From: Gemmata massiliana
GTDB lineage: Bacteria > Planctomycetota > Planctomycetia > Gemmatales > Gemmataceae
Assembly (NCBI RefSeq): GCF_901538265.1
Contig: NZ_LR593886.1
Coordinates: 7,833,738 to 7,897,737 of the forward strand
Length of the DNA: 64,000 nucleotides
Direction of reading: 5' to 3'
Positions 53,246 to 62,769 of this stretch are shown here, piece after piece. Positions within the stretch are counted from its first letter, which is position 1. Every line of letters starts with the position of its first letter. The notes beneath the pieces are model-generated. The model was not told the DNA's origin. It did no database searches and saw only the letters and a list, made by a program, of their open reading frames with translations. The position numbers were made by a program, and so were the translations under genes.

Positions 53246-55453
53246 ATGTTTAGCGCGAAGTGGCTACTGTTGGGCGTTCCGGTCGCGGGCGCGGTCGGAC
53301 TGGGTGTGGGCGTCGATCAGTGGCTCAGCGCGGCCGGCGAAGCGAAGCAAGACCTCAAACCCTCCACCGTTCTCCCGATTACTCGCGTGATCCTGTTCAA
53401 CAGTGGCGTGGGATACTTCTCGCGCTCGGGCGAAGTGGAGGGTGACGCGCGCGTCGATCTCACGTTCCCCGAGAGCGACGTGAACGACCTGCTCAAGAGC
53501 ATGGTCCTTGAGGACTTCGGGAACGGGCGCGTTTCCGCCGTGAGCTACGACTCCCGCGAACCCATCGCGCGCACGCTCAGCTCGTTCGCAATCAACCTGA
53601 ACGGGAATCCCACATTCGCCGGGATTATTGCCCAACTGCGTGGCGAACGCATCGAAGTCGCGATCAGCGCGACGGCAGCCAATCAGCCGGGCAAGCTCAC
53701 CGGAACCATCGTCGGAATCGAGAAACAAAAAATCCCCGCGGGCACACAGATTACCGATGCGGAAGTGCTGAACATGTGGTGCGCGGAGGGGATGCGCGCC
53801 GTCAAGATGAGCGACATCCAGTCCCTCCGATTCAGCAATCCCCTGATCGAGAGCGAGTTCCGGCGCGCCCTAGAAGTGCTGGCCCTGAGCCACGACAGCC
53901 AGAAGAAGGCGGTTCAGTTGCACTTCGCGGGCGAGGGCAAGCGCAAGGTCCAGGTCGGGTACGTGATCGACGCGCCCATCTGGAAGACCAGCTACCGCCT
54001 CCTCCTGAAGGACCAAGAGAAGCCCTATTTGCAGGGCTGGGCGATGGTCGAGAACCCGACCGACGAGGACTGGTCCACGGTCAAGATGGCGCTCGTGAGC
54101 GGGCGCCCGATCTCGTTCAAGATGGACCTGTACAACCCGCTCTACATCAACCGACCCACCGTCGAACCCGAACTCTTCGCCTCGCTCCGGCCCGTTACCT
54201 ACCGCGGTAATTTCAAGAGCAGCGCAGACGGGATCGCTTTCGACAGGCCACTCGGGGAGGCACGAGAAGCAAAACCCGACGCCAAACCGGGCGCCAAGGG
54301 TGGGTTCGGCCGCGGGGGTGCGGCACCGGCCGGAGCGTCGCCCGCGCTGGGCTACGCCGACGACAACATGGACGCGCTCAAGAAAGCGACCGTCGCGAAC
54401 AATCCGGAAGCCCGGTACGGGAAGGACACTGCAGCAGAACTGGCTCGTCGCATGAGCACGGGAAGCGTCGGTAATGCAGCGACGGCGGGCGCGCTGGGCG
54501 ACTTCTTCCAGTACACGATCGACCACCCGGTCACGCTGGTCCGGCAGAAGAGCGCGCTGCTCCCGATCGTGGGCAAGGACATCGAAGGGACGCGCGTCTC
54601 GATCTACAACGCGGGCGTGCAAGCGAAGCACCCGCTGCTCGGGCTGCGCCTCAAGAACACGAGTGGTGCGCACCTGAATCAAGGCCCGATCACGGTGTTC
54701 GAGGGGAGCACCTACGCTGGGGACACGCGCGTCCTCGACGTTCAACCCAACGAAGAGCGGCTCTTGAGCTACGCGATCGACCTGGGCACAGAAGTCGATC
54801 CGAAGGCCGGCGCGGGCAAACAGAAAATCACCAGTATTAAAGCCGTGAAGGGCATCGTGACAACCACGACCAAGGTTACGGAAGAGACGACGTACAAGGC
54901 GGTGAATCGCTCCCAGACGGACCGCACGCTGCTCATCGAGCACCCGAACCGGACGAGCCAACAGTTCAAACTGGTGGACACAGACAAGCCGGCCGAAGAC
55001 ACCCCCGAGGTGCTCCGGTTCCAGATCGCACTCAAGGCGGGTGATACGAAGTCATTCACCGTTAAGGAAGAGCGCGACGACGTGAGCACGATCGCGCTGA
55101 CCAACGGCGCGGAGGACCAGATCCGGTACTTCGTGTCGCTCAACGAAATCAGCGCGGGGCTCAAGAACAAGCTCAACGAGGCGCTCAAGCTCAAGGGCGC
55201 CTGGGACAACACCGCGCGCGAACTGAACCACGTGAACGGCGACCTGCAGCGATTCACGGTGGACCAGGACCGGATTCGCAAGAACCTGCGCGAGACGCCG
55301 AAAGAGTCCGAGGTGTACGCCACGTACCTAAAGAAGCTCTCGGACCAGGAGAAGGAGATCGACGCCCTCACCGCCAAGCAGAAGGGCCTCACGGCCGACG
55401 AGTTCAACGCCCGTAAGAAGTACGAGGACTTCCTCGCCAACATCTCCGACTGA
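53246..55453 (+). CDS. DUF4139 domain protein, exported or membrane-anchored
   Basis: A 735-residue protein. ATG 53246 is preferred over 53231 because GAGG lies upstream of it. The N-terminus has a signal or anchor segment (WLLLGVPVAGAVGLGVGV), followed by VILFNSGVGYFSRSGEVEGDARVDL, typical of DUF4139/MuiA-like proteins. DUF4139 proper covers the second half: VGYVIDAPIWKTSYRLLL...YLQGWAMVENPTDEDWSTVKMALVSGRPISFKMDL, then LLIEHPNRTSQQFKL, and a C-terminal coiled coil (LNEALKLKGAWDNTARELNHVNGDLQRF). Function of the family is unknown. Periplasmic location is inferred. Confidence 0.83.
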   Translation: MFSAKWLLLGVPVAGAVGLGVGVDQWLSAAGEAKQDLKPSTVLPITRVILFNSGVGYFSRSGEVEGDARVDLTFPESDVNDLLKSMVLEDFGNGRVSAVSYDSREPIARTLSSFAINLNGNPTFAGIIAQLRGERIEVAISATAANQPGKLTGTIVGIEKQKIPAGTQITDAEVLNMWCAEGMRAVKMSDIQSLRFSNPLIESEFRRALEVLALSHDSQKKAVQLHFAGEGKRKVQVGYVIDAPIWKTSYRLLLKDQEKPYLQGWAMVENPTDEDWSTVKMALVSGRPISFKMDLYNPLYINRPTVEPELFASLRPVTYRGNFKSSADGIAFDRPLGEAREAKPDAKPGAKGGFGRGGAAPAGASPALGYADDNMDALKKATVANNPEARYGKDTAAELARRMSTGSVGNAATAGALGDFFQYTIDHPVTLVRQKSALLPIVGKDIEGTRVSIYNAGVQAKHPLLGLRLKNTSGAHLNQGPITVFEGSTYAGDTRVLDVQPNEERLLSYAIDLGTEVDPKAGAGKQKITSIKAVKGIVTTTTKVTEETTYKAVNRSQTDRTLLIEHPNRTSQQFKLVDTDKPAEDTPEVLRFQIALKAGDTKSFTVKEERDDVSTIALTNGAEDQIRYFVSLNEISAGLKNKLNEALKLKGAWDNTARELNHVNGDLQRFTVDQDRIRKNLRETPKESEVYATYLKKLSDQEKEIDALTAKQKGLTADEFNARKKYEDFLANISD

Positions 55454-55464
55454 GGTGAGAGACC

Positions 55465-55504
55465 AACGAACGGCCCGCGAGTAAGTGCTCGCGGGCCGTT
55501 CGTT
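55465..55504. terminator. 17-bp perfect bidirectional terminator
   Basis: Arms 55465-55481 and 55488-55504 pair perfectly (core CGGCCCGCGAG / CTCGCGGGCCG) with a six-base loop, between the convergent DUF4139 and nagA genes. Confidence 0.8.
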
Positions 55505-55521
55505 GCGCAACCTCTACCGAG

Positions 55522-56706
55522 CTACGCCGCACCGCTCACGCGCTCACCGCCAACGAACACCTGTTGCACGTTCAGCGCGCGATCGAGCACGACCAGATCC
55601 GCGCGCTTACCGACCTCCAGGCTGCCGATTTCGCTCTCAACACCGAGGATGCGAGCGGGCGTGAGGGACGCCATTCGTACCGCTTCCGGGAGCGGTACGC
55701 CGGCCGAAAAGTGCATCGTTCGCAAACAGTGATCCATCCCCATCACGCACGACGCCAGCGCGGTCCCGTCGAGTGTGACGCCCACGCCGTCCTTCTTCAG
55801 CACGCGCTCCCCGCTGCCAATCGCGCCGAACCAGTACTCGCCGTCGGGTTGGTCCACTGCGCGCATCGAATCGGTCACCAGCGCGAGCCGGTCCGGTCCC
55901 TTCACCTTGTACGCGAGCCGCAACAGGTCCGGCGACAGGTGCTTGCCGTCGGCGATGACTTCTGTCGAGAGTTCGTCGAAGAACAGCGTTGCTTCGAGCA
56001 TCCCGCCGCGCATCGGGAACGCCTGCGAGAGCCGCAAGCGGGCGCGGTCGGACATCGCACAAAACAGGTGGTCGATGTGTCGCACGCCCCACGACACCGC
56101 GGCCTCCACCTGCGAGAACGTGCCGTGGCTGTGCCCCGCATTGAACCGCACCCCGCGCGGCGCGTAAGTGCGCACCAGCCACTCGGCGTTCTCGATTTCG
56201 GGTGCCACCGTCACCACGAGGGGCATCCGCTCGGCGAGCTTCGTGAAACGGTCCGCGTTCTCGGGTTTGGGAACCAGAAACTCCTGATCCGGGTGACACC
56301 CGCGTGCCGGGCGCGCGAAGTACGGGCCGTAAAAGTGACTCCCGATGATTCGCGCACCGCTAGGGACGTCACCGTACAGTTCCCCGCAGAGTGCGAGGAA
56401 CTGATCGTACTGCGGACCGGTCGCGACCGTACTCGTGGGCGTGAGGCTCGTGGTCCCGTGGCGCGCGTGACACCGGCACACGGCGCGGAACGCCTCCGCG
56501 GTGCCGTCCATGAAGTCAGCCCCGTCGCCGCCGTGAACGTGTAGGTCCACGAACCCCGGCGCGAGGTACATCCCACCGAGATCGATCGCGCCTTTGGCCG
56601 GCCCACCGACTTCGACAATGCGCCCGCGATCGATCGCCACACTCGCGTTCGGTACGAGTCGGTCCGGGAGCACGAGCGTCGCGTTCGCGAAAACCGTTAC
56701 AGCCAT
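55522..56706 (-). CDS. nagA: N-acetylglucosamine-6-phosphate deacetylase
   Basis: A 394-residue amidohydrolase from ATG 56706 (GGGGGAA upstream). It has the metal-binding HVHGGDGADFMDG, the substrate-binding GSHFYGPYFARPARGCHP, RFNAGHSHGTF, the catalytic HIDHLFCAM and LALVTDSMRAVDQPDGEYWFG, where D of TDS is the general base. NagA removes acetate from GlcNAc-6-phosphate in amino-sugar use and wall recycling. Cytoplasmic. It stands alone, without nagB, on this strand. Confidence 0.9.
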   Translation of the reverse strand: MAVTVFANATLVLPDRLVPNASVAIDRGRIVEVGGPAKGAIDLGGMYLAPGFVDLHVHGGDGADFMDGTAEAFRAVCRCHARHGTTSLTPTSTVATGPQYDQFLALCGELYGDVPSGARIIGSHFYGPYFARPARGCHPDQEFLVPKPENADRFTKLAERMPLVVTVAPEIENAEWLVRTYAPRGVRFNAGHSHGTFSQVEAAVSWGVRHIDHLFCAMSDRARLRLSQAFPMRGGMLEATLFFDELSTEVIADGKHLSPDLLRLAYKVKGPDRLALVTDSMRAVDQPDGEYWFGAIGSGERVLKKDGVGVTLDGTALASCVMGMDHCLRTMHFSAGVPLPEAVRMASLTPARILGVESEIGSLEVGKRADLVVLDRALNVQQVFVGGERVSGAA

Positions 56707-56806
56707 TTCATTTCCCCCAAATTTACCCAACTCATGTTAGCCCGCGGGGTCACACGCGACCGGCGTGTTGTTGTAGAACAACGGTAACGATCACCGGAGG
56801 CGAGTC

Positions 56807-57658
56807 ATGGCGCGGCGAAATCTGAACGGGTTACGGGTGCTGGTCACGGGTGCGTCACAGGGCATCGGTCGGGCGCTCGTACTGGAAGCCGCGAAGCGCG
56901 GGTGCAAGGTGCTGGCCGCAGCGCGCTCGCAGCCGCTATTAGATGAACTCGCGGCCGAAGCGCGCAAAGCCAACGGCGTCGTTCAGACGGTGGTCGCGGA
57001 CGTGACCAAGCCCGAGGACCGGGCCGCGATGGTGGCGGCAGCGACACAGCATTTCGGCGGAATGGACGTGCTCATCAACAACGCCGGCATCGGTGCCACC
57101 GGGCACTTCATGGACTCCGAACCGGAAGTGCTACGCCAGATCTTCGAGACGAACTTCTTCGGGCTAACGGAAACGACGCGCGCCCTCCTCCCGCTGCTCA
57201 AACAAGGAACGACGCCCGCGATCGTGAACATCTCGTCGGTAGTGGGCAAACGGGCGCTCCCGGCGCGGTCGCTGTACTCGGCCAGCAAATTCGCCGTCAT
57301 GGGGTTCAGCGAGGCCATCCGCGCCGAACTCGCGAAGGACAAGATCGACGTGATCGTCGTCTCGCCCGGCCTCACGCAAACGAACTTCTCGAAGAACATG
57401 CTGGAACAGAAAGCGAAGATGCAGCTCGACCACCTGCGCGGCATGACGAGCGAAGAGGTCGCGGTCGCGACGCTGAAAGCCGTCGAGCGCGGGAGTCTGG
57501 ACGTGACGCTCACCCTCAAGGGCAAAATGCTGGTGCTGGTGAACCGGTTCGCGCCGTGGATCGTGGACTTCTTCTCGAAAAAGAAGGTGCGCGAACTGTT
57601 CGCCGACGAGATCGCCGAGCGCAAGAAGAAGCAATTGGAAGCGGCTGCCGCCAAATAG
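56807..57658 (+). CDS. Short-chain dehydrogenase/reductase
   Basis: A 283-residue SDR with the cofactor loop TGASQGIG (residues 14-21), the NNAG motif near residue 90, and the catalytic Ser...Tyr-x-x-x-Lys in ISSVVGKRALPARSLYSASK. The C-terminus is charged and includes a hydrophobic segment, MLVLVNRFAPWIVDFFSKKK, often seen in SDRs acting on lipids. It is likely an NAD(P)-dependent oxidoreductase; substrate unknown. Confidence 0.9.
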   Translation: MARRNLNGLRVLVTGASQGIGRALVLEAAKRGCKVLAAARSQPLLDELAAEARKANGVVQTVVADVTKPEDRAAMVAAATQHFGGMDVLINNAGIGATGHFMDSEPEVLRQIFETNFFGLTETTRALLPLLKQGTTPAIVNISSVVGKRALPARSLYSASKFAVMGFSEAIRAELAKDKIDVIVVSPGLTQTNFSKNMLEQKAKMQLDHLRGMTSEEVAVATLKAVERGSLDVTLTLKGKMLVLVNRFAPWIVDFFSKKKVRELFADEIAERKKKQLEAAAAK

Positions 57659-57707
57659 CGGCCTTGATTGCGAGCGACCGACTCACACCGGCCGCTCGCC
57701 TTGGTTC

Positions 57708-59069
57708 TCAATACCGCAGGATGAAATCCAGCGTGAACCGGTAGCGGAAGAGATCCTTCGGCCCCGCGAGCGGCACTTCAAAGCCCGCACCGAACTGTGC
57801 GCTCTCGGTGATCTTCACGCGCCCGCCGAGCGTACCCGTCAGCAGCCCGTTCTTGGCCTGCCCGCCGAAGTTAATCAGGTCGCGCCCCTCGCTCCCGATC
57901 GTCATCGCCTTGCCGCTCGACGTGTACAGGAACCAGTTCAGTTCCGCGAGCGGATAGAACCGGTGCAGGTTCCCCGCGTCGAAGTCCAAGTGGGCCGACA
58001 GCCAGTAGTAATCGCTCCGCTGGTTGTCCGTGCTGAACGAGTACCCCGACGCGATGATGCTGTTGAAACTCCCGAGCCGGAAGTCGCGTAAGAAGTTCTG
58101 ACCGTAAGTCACATACGGCACGAGCGAGAGCGTTCCCGTGTCCTGGAACGTCGCCTTCGACCCGACCGGCAACTGGAACTGCAACCCGGCCGCGACGAGC
58201 GCCCCATTGTCTTCACCGCGGTAGAACGTGTACTTCGGCCCGAGCCACAGTTCCGCGAACCCGGTGTCGTCGGAGAACGGCGACCCGCTGCCCGTGTTCA
58301 CCGAAACGCCACCGATCTTGTTGAACACGATCGACCAGCGGTCCGTGATCGCCACGCGCGCCTGCGCCCCGAAGAACGAGACGTTCCCACCGCGGAAGTC
58401 GCGCTGGTCGTTCGGCACCTTCTGGTAAATGAAGATCGGGCGCACTTCGGTGAGCGACCGCGGGTCTTCGGCCAGGAACGGGTTACTCAAAGGAGAGATA
58501 AACCCGTCGAACATGTGGTCGCTGCGGAACCACTCGCCGTTGCGGGCACCAAAAATCTTCTCGAACCCGTCGCCGAATTTACGCGACGCAGATTCGGCTT
58601 TCGGGGTCTTCGGTCCGGTCGGCTCTTTCTCGTCACGGAGTTCCGATCGCTTGGTCAGGAACTCGTTCACCGTGTCCGCGCCGGGCGGAGTGTACGCGGT
58701 GCGCGCGAGGGCCGAATCCACAACGGTTGTGGGCACCGGAGTAGCGGTGCTGTTTGGAGTCGGCGTGCCGAACGACGCGGCCGCAGTGGGGGCGCCAAAC
58801 GATGCACCGCGCTGCGGCTTGCGCTCGGCGGGCGCGTCCACGAACCCAATAGGCGCGACACTCGGCTGTGGAGCGCGATCCGAAACCATGACCGGCGCAC
58901 CGAGGATCGGCGGCGGGCGGGACGTATCACGGTTGGGAGTAACAGGGGTCGATTCCAACGACACGGGCGGACCGCCGGTCGGTTCGAGCGGGCCGGGCTG
59001 TTGCGCAACGGCCGGGCGCGCGACCCCGGTCGCCAACAACGTCAGCACTACCCACGACCCACGAGGCAT
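57708..59069 (-). CDS. Outer-membrane beta-barrel protein
   Basis: A 453-residue exported protein from ATG 59069 (signal SWVVLTLLATGVARPAVAQ). About 150 Pro/Ser/Thr-rich residues (PLEPTGGPPVSLESTPVTPNRDTSRPPP) precede a barrel-like domain of alternating aromatic strands: FGAQARVAITDRWSIVFNKIGG, FAELWLGPKYTFYRGEDNGALVAAGLQFQLP, YDWL-type strands, and a C-terminal FRYRFTLDFILRY ending in Tyr, the usual signal for outer-membrane insertion. It probably forms a surface barrel with a periplasmic stalk. Function unknown. Confidence 0.8.
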   Translation of the reverse strand: MPRGSWVVLTLLATGVARPAVAQQPGPLEPTGGPPVSLESTPVTPNRDTSRPPPILGAPVMVSDRAPQPSVAPIGFVDAPAERKPQRGASFGAPTAAASFGTPTPNSTATPVPTTVVDSALARTAYTPPGADTVNEFLTKRSELRDEKEPTGPKTPKAESASRKFGDGFEKIFGARNGEWFRSDHMFDGFISPLSNPFLAEDPRSLTEVRPIFIYQKVPNDQRDFRGGNVSFFGAQARVAITDRWSIVFNKIGGVSVNTGSGSPFSDDTGFAELWLGPKYTFYRGEDNGALVAAGLQFQLPVGSKATFQDTGTLSLVPYVTYGQNFLRDFRLGSFNSIIASGYSFSTDNQRSDYYWLSAHLDFDAGNLHRFYPLAELNWFLYTSSGKAMTIGSEGRDLINFGGQAKNGLLTGTLGGRVKITESAQFGAGFEVPLAGPKDLFRYRFTLDFILRY

Positions 59070-59296
59070 GTCCGGCCTCCCTGCCGGGTCACGCGAAGGG
59101 CACAAGCTCTCGAGCGCGAGAGCGTTCACACCTTCGCACGACCTACGTTCCGCCCGACATCCTGCCGGGTATCCTTCACAATCGGCCGGCGCGCGTAGCC
59201 CGGTTGAGCACCTTCACCGAGAAATCACGTCCGGTCTGGTAAGTTCGGGAATATAACCGGCTCTGGAGAACCTCCTCGGCAACCTGGGTAACCATC

Positions 59297-60163
59297 ATGA
59301 ACCGGCGCACGGCAGTTCTGTTGTCCGCGGCAATCGTTGTGGCGGGGGTATTAGGCAGCTTCGCCCACGCCTGGTGGTCCGGCGGGCACGAAACGGTCGC
59401 GGAAGCCGCGGCTTCGCGCCTCCCGGACGACGTGCCCGCGTTCTACCGCAACGGCGGCAAGCACCTCGCGCACTTCGCCGTGGACCCGGACCGCTGGAAG
59501 AACCGCGAAATGGGGTTCCTGCGGCGCGAAGAAGAAGGCAACCACTTCCTGGACGTGGAGGATCTCGACGACAAGAAGCTCCCCGGCACGCACCGCTACG
59601 ACGGGCTAAAGATGATCTACACCGAGCTGAAGAAGGAGCCGAACAAGGTCGGGATGCTGCCCTATGCGATCATGGAGTATTACGAGAAGTTGGTGGTCGG
59701 GTTCTACGACTATCGCAAAGCCCCGACGAACACCTCGATCCCCATGAAGTGCCTCGTTCACGGCGGCACGCTCGCGCACTACACCGGCGACGCCGCGATG
59801 CCGCTGCACACCACCCGCGACTACGACGGCTTGAAGCAGGCCGACGGCACCACGAAGCAAAAGGGCATTCACGCGAAGATCGACGGGTTCCCGGAGAAGA
59901 ACAAGATCACGCCGGACGAAGTGTGCCGCGGGTTAGAAGCGAAGAAGATCGACGACGTGTGGGCACACGTGAACAAGTTCATCGAGGAGTCGCACACGCA
60001 CATTCCGAAGTGCTACGCCTTCGACGCCGCCGGCGAATTCGACAAGCCGACCGCCGAGAGCCGCGCGTTCATCCTGGCCCGCGTCCGCGCTGGTGCGCAA
60101 CTGACGCTCGACCTGTGGTACACCGCGTGGCTGCGGAGCGAAAAACTGCCGAACCACTGGTGA
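59297..60163 (+). CDS. S1/P1 nuclease/phospholipase C-like zinc hydrolase, exported
   Basis: A 288-residue exported enzyme (signal MNRRTAVLLSAAIVVAGVLGSFAHA). The mature N-terminus is WWSGGHETVAEAAA, where the Trp and His bind zinc in this fold, and the second hallmark is HYTGDAAMPLHTTRDYDG near residue 160. These are S1/P1 nuclease and zinc-dependent phospholipase C signatures. It should hydrolyse phosphodiesters outside the cytoplasm; nuclease and phospholipase activities cannot be separated from sequence. A solitary HicB gene follows 14 bases on. Confidence 0.8.
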   Translation: MNRRTAVLLSAAIVVAGVLGSFAHAWWSGGHETVAEAAASRLPDDVPAFYRNGGKHLAHFAVDPDRWKNREMGFLRREEEGNHFLDVEDLDDKKLPGTHRYDGLKMIYTELKKEPNKVGMLPYAIMEYYEKLVVGFYDYRKAPTNTSIPMKCLVHGGTLAHYTGDAAMPLHTTRDYDGLKQADGTTKQKGIHAKIDGFPEKNKITPDEVCRGLEAKKIDDVWAHVNKFIEESHTHIPKCYAFDAAGEFDKPTAESRAFILARVRAGAQLTLDLWYTAWLRSEKLPNHW

Positions 60164-60177
60164 GACGAGGACGAGTC

Positions 60178-60393
60178 ATGAAGCGCTACGCGGTCGTGCT
60201 GGAGAACGCCGGGACTAATTGGGGCGCGTATGTACCGGACCTTCCCGGCTGCGTGGCAACCGGCGACACGAAAGAAGAAACCGAGCAGCTAATTCGCGAA
60301 GCCATTCAGCTCCACTTGGAGGGAATGATCGAAGACCAACTACCAGTTCCTGAACCGTCCTGCCAAGTTGAATACGTCGAGGTCGAAGGGTAG
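60178..60393 (+). CDS. HicB-like protein (solitary antitoxin domain)
   Basis: A 71-residue protein from ATG 60178. It has the HicB partial-RNase H fold pattern: YAVVLENAGTNWGAYVPDLPGCVATGDTKEETEQLIREAIQLHLEGM. Normally it neutralises a HicA mRNA-cleaving toxin. No HicA gene is adjacent on either strand, so it is probably an orphan or has another function. It is close enough to the upstream hydrolase gene to share its transcript. Confidence 0.8.
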   Translation: MKRYAVVLENAGTNWGAYVPDLPGCVATGDTKEETEQLIREAIQLHLEGMIEDQLPVPEPSCQVEYVEVEG

Positions 60394-60398
60394 CTCCC

Positions 60399-60743
60399 TC
60401 AGTCCGTCTTCTCGTCTTTTGCTTCCGGTAACGGTTCCGCACCTGGTGGAGGCGTGCCGTTACCGGCCTTCACGTATTCTGCACGCAGAGCCGCGTACTC
60501 TTCGGGTGTGAGTACATCGAGTGTGTCGTCGGGCGTCGCCACACACGATACACAGCCCGCGCCCGGCCCGGTCCCCTGTTTGAAGATCTGCTTCAAAAAC
60601 GGAATACACCACCCACAGCCCGTCCCCGCCCCACCGCACATCGAAAGCTGGCTCGGCACCTTCGGCGCGTTGTGCCGCACCCAGTTCACGAGCTTCCGAC
60701 GCGACACGTGGAAGCAATAACAGACTTTATCATCTAAGTTCAT
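60399..60743 (-). CDS. Bfd-like (2Fe-2S)-binding protein
   Basis: A 114-residue protein. The N-terminal Bfd-type domain has the four cysteines in pattern C-x-C (CYCF) and C-x-x-x-x-GCGWC (MCGGAGTGCGWCIPFLK), which hold a 2Fe-2S cluster. Bacterioferritin-associated ferredoxins mobilise stored iron. The C-terminal ~45 residues (LDVLTPEEYAALRAEYVKAGNGTPPP) are an unusual acidic tail. It converges with the HicB gene five bases away. Confidence 0.85.
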   Translation of the reverse strand: MNLDDKVCYCFHVSRRKLVNWVRHNAPKVPSQLSMCGGAGTGCGWCIPFLKQIFKQGTGPGAGCVSCVATPDDTLDVLTPEEYAALRAEYVKAGNGTPPPGAEPLPEAKDEKTD

Positions 60744-60837
60744 TGCGCGGCGTCCGAATAGCTTTGTGTCGAGGCGCTCGTTCGCTCTATTTTATCGCTA
60801 GAGAAGGCACCAACCGCACCGAGAAGTGAGTTCTCGT

Positions 60838-62754
60838 ATGGAACGTCCGGTTCTGCTGTGCGGGTTGGGGCGCGTCGGTTGGCGCGTGCTCGATTCACTC
60901 CGGGCCGCCGGTCTATCGGTCGTCGTGATCGACATCAAGGTCGACCCCAGTGACCCGCGCTTGGCCGGCGTGACAGCTCTCAAAGGTGACTGTCGGCGTC
61001 ACGAACTGCTCGAACAGGCCGGTATCAAAGACGCTCGCGGGATCGTCATCGTCACATCGGACGATCTGGTCAACATCTCCACCGCGCTCCTCGCGCGCAA
61101 GCTAAACTCGACCACCCGCATCGTGGTCCGCATGTTCAACCAGAACCTGATCGCACGGTTCGGCGGCGCGGTGAAGAACACGGTCGCGCTCAGCGTGTCG
61201 GCACTCGTCGCGCCGGTCCTGGCGCTCACCGCAGTAACGGGCGATGCGCTCGGCGCGTTCAAACTCGACGACGGCCCGCGCCAGATTTCCGAACTCGTTG
61301 CGACCGAAGATTCCGAACTAATCGGCCAGCGCATTGCGGACCTCGCAGCCACACACGGCTTCACCCCCCTCGCGTTCGTGCCCGCGCACGGCGACCCGCA
61401 ATTCCTGCTGAACGTCAACGGCAGCGCGACTCTGACCCCGGGCGACCGGCTCATTGTGTGCGGCCCGCCGGCGGCGCTGCAGAAGCTGTTGCAGCGGCTC
61501 CGCGGGGACTTGCTCGCCGGAGTAAAGTGGGCGGGCACGGTGCGCCGGTGGGTGCGCACAGCCCGGCGCACGCTCCTCGAAGTCGATCTCTCGGTGAAGA
61601 TCATCACGCCGGTTCTGTTCATCACGCTGCTAATCAGCACGCTGACGTTCCGGTACGGTATCGGCACCGCGTGGGGCGACGGGCTGTACCAGACAGTCAG
61701 CATCATCGCAACCGGTGGTGAATTACACGGCGAGAACAAGCCGGAATGGGCGAAGGTGTTCATCAGCATCTTGAAACTGGCCGGTGCCGCCCTCGTCGCG
61801 GGGTTCACCGCGATCCTCACGAACTATCTCATCCGCGCGCGGTTGGGCGGTGCGCTCGAAATGCGCCGGGTGCCAGACGGCGGGCACGTCGTCGTATGCG
61901 GGTTGGGGAACGTCGGGTACCGACTCGTGCAAGAACTGATCGCGATGGGCGAGCGCGTCGTAGCCATCGATAAGGAAAACGACGGACCGTTCTTCGAGAC
62001 CGTTCGGCGCATGGGGGTGCCTGTATTCGTCGGCGACGCGACCGTGCCCGAAATCCTGCGGCAGGCCCGGTCCGATTCCGCGAAGGCCGTGATCGCGGCT
62101 ACATCGAGCGAACTCGGAAACATCGAGATCGCCCTGCTGGTGCGCGAGATGGGACCGAAGCAACGGGTCGTGGTGCGGCTCAGTGAACCGGAGTTCGCGG
62201 AGGCCGTGCGAGAAGCCGCCGAGATCCGGCACGCGATGGCCGTGCCCGCGCTGGCGGCCCCTGCATTCGCGTCCGCACTCTACGGCGACAGTGTGCAAAC
62301 GCTAGTGTCCGCCGCGGGGCGCACGCTGGTCATCATCGATTTGGTCGTCAACGACGCCGACGACCACCTGAACGGCAAGTCGCTCCGCGCGATCGTTCTC
62401 GACTACGCACTGTTACCGGTTGCTCTTTCGGGTCGAGATCTGAACGACGTGCGCGGGTACCGGCTGAAAGTGGGCGACAAGCTCACCATCGTGGCCGAAC
62501 TGCCCGACTACGAGCGCCTGCTCCGGCTCCAGCGCCCCGCCGCGGTGAGTCGCGTGATAGTGGACACGTTCCCGGCAACGGCAACGGGAGTGCTCGCGAC
62601 ACACGTGCGGCTCCAGCGCGGTTGCGCGGTCGAAGAGGCGAGCGCGATCATGTCGCAACTGCCGTTCGTGCTCAACGAGGGATTAACGCGCGGCGAGGCC
62701 CAGGAGTTGACCGAACAACTGGAGCGCGAAAAGGTGGTTACGCGGATCGAGTAA
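60838..62754 (+). CDS. RCK domain - ion-channel pore - RCK domain protein
   Basis: A 638-residue protein (ATG 60838; GTG 60826 is possible). The first RCK/TrkA-N domain starts LLCGLGRVGWRVLDSLRAAG with TrkA-C following. Two membrane helices near residues 255-275 and 310-330 flank a pore loop whose filter reads TVSIIATGGELHGE instead of the K+ channel TVGYGD. A second RCK domain begins VVVCGLGNVGYRLVQELIAMG, followed by TrkA-C and an extra C-terminal domain. Ion selectivity is therefore uncertain. It is membrane-bound with cytoplasmic ligand-binding rings. Confidence 0.83.
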   Translation: MERPVLLCGLGRVGWRVLDSLRAAGLSVVVIDIKVDPSDPRLAGVTALKGDCRRHELLEQAGIKDARGIVIVTSDDLVNISTALLARKLNSTTRIVVRMFNQNLIARFGGAVKNTVALSVSALVAPVLALTAVTGDALGAFKLDDGPRQISELVATEDSELIGQRIADLAATHGFTPLAFVPAHGDPQFLLNVNGSATLTPGDRLIVCGPPAALQKLLQRLRGDLLAGVKWAGTVRRWVRTARRTLLEVDLSVKIITPVLFITLLISTLTFRYGIGTAWGDGLYQTVSIIATGGELHGENKPEWAKVFISILKLAGAALVAGFTAILTNYLIRARLGGALEMRRVPDGGHVVVCGLGNVGYRLVQELIAMGERVVAIDKENDGPFFETVRRMGVPVFVGDATVPEILRQARSDSAKAVIAATSSELGNIEIALLVREMGPKQRVVVRLSEPEFAEAVREAAEIRHAMAVPALAAPAFASALYGDSVQTLVSAAGRTLVIIDLVVNDADDHLNGKSLRAIVLDYALLPVALSGRDLNDVRGYRLKVGDKLTIVAELPDYERLLRLQRPAAVSRVIVDTFPATATGVLATHVRLQRGCAVEEASAIMSQLPFVLNEGLTRGEAQELTEQLEREKVVTRIE

Positions 62755-62769
62755 GGCATCCGACGCGCT

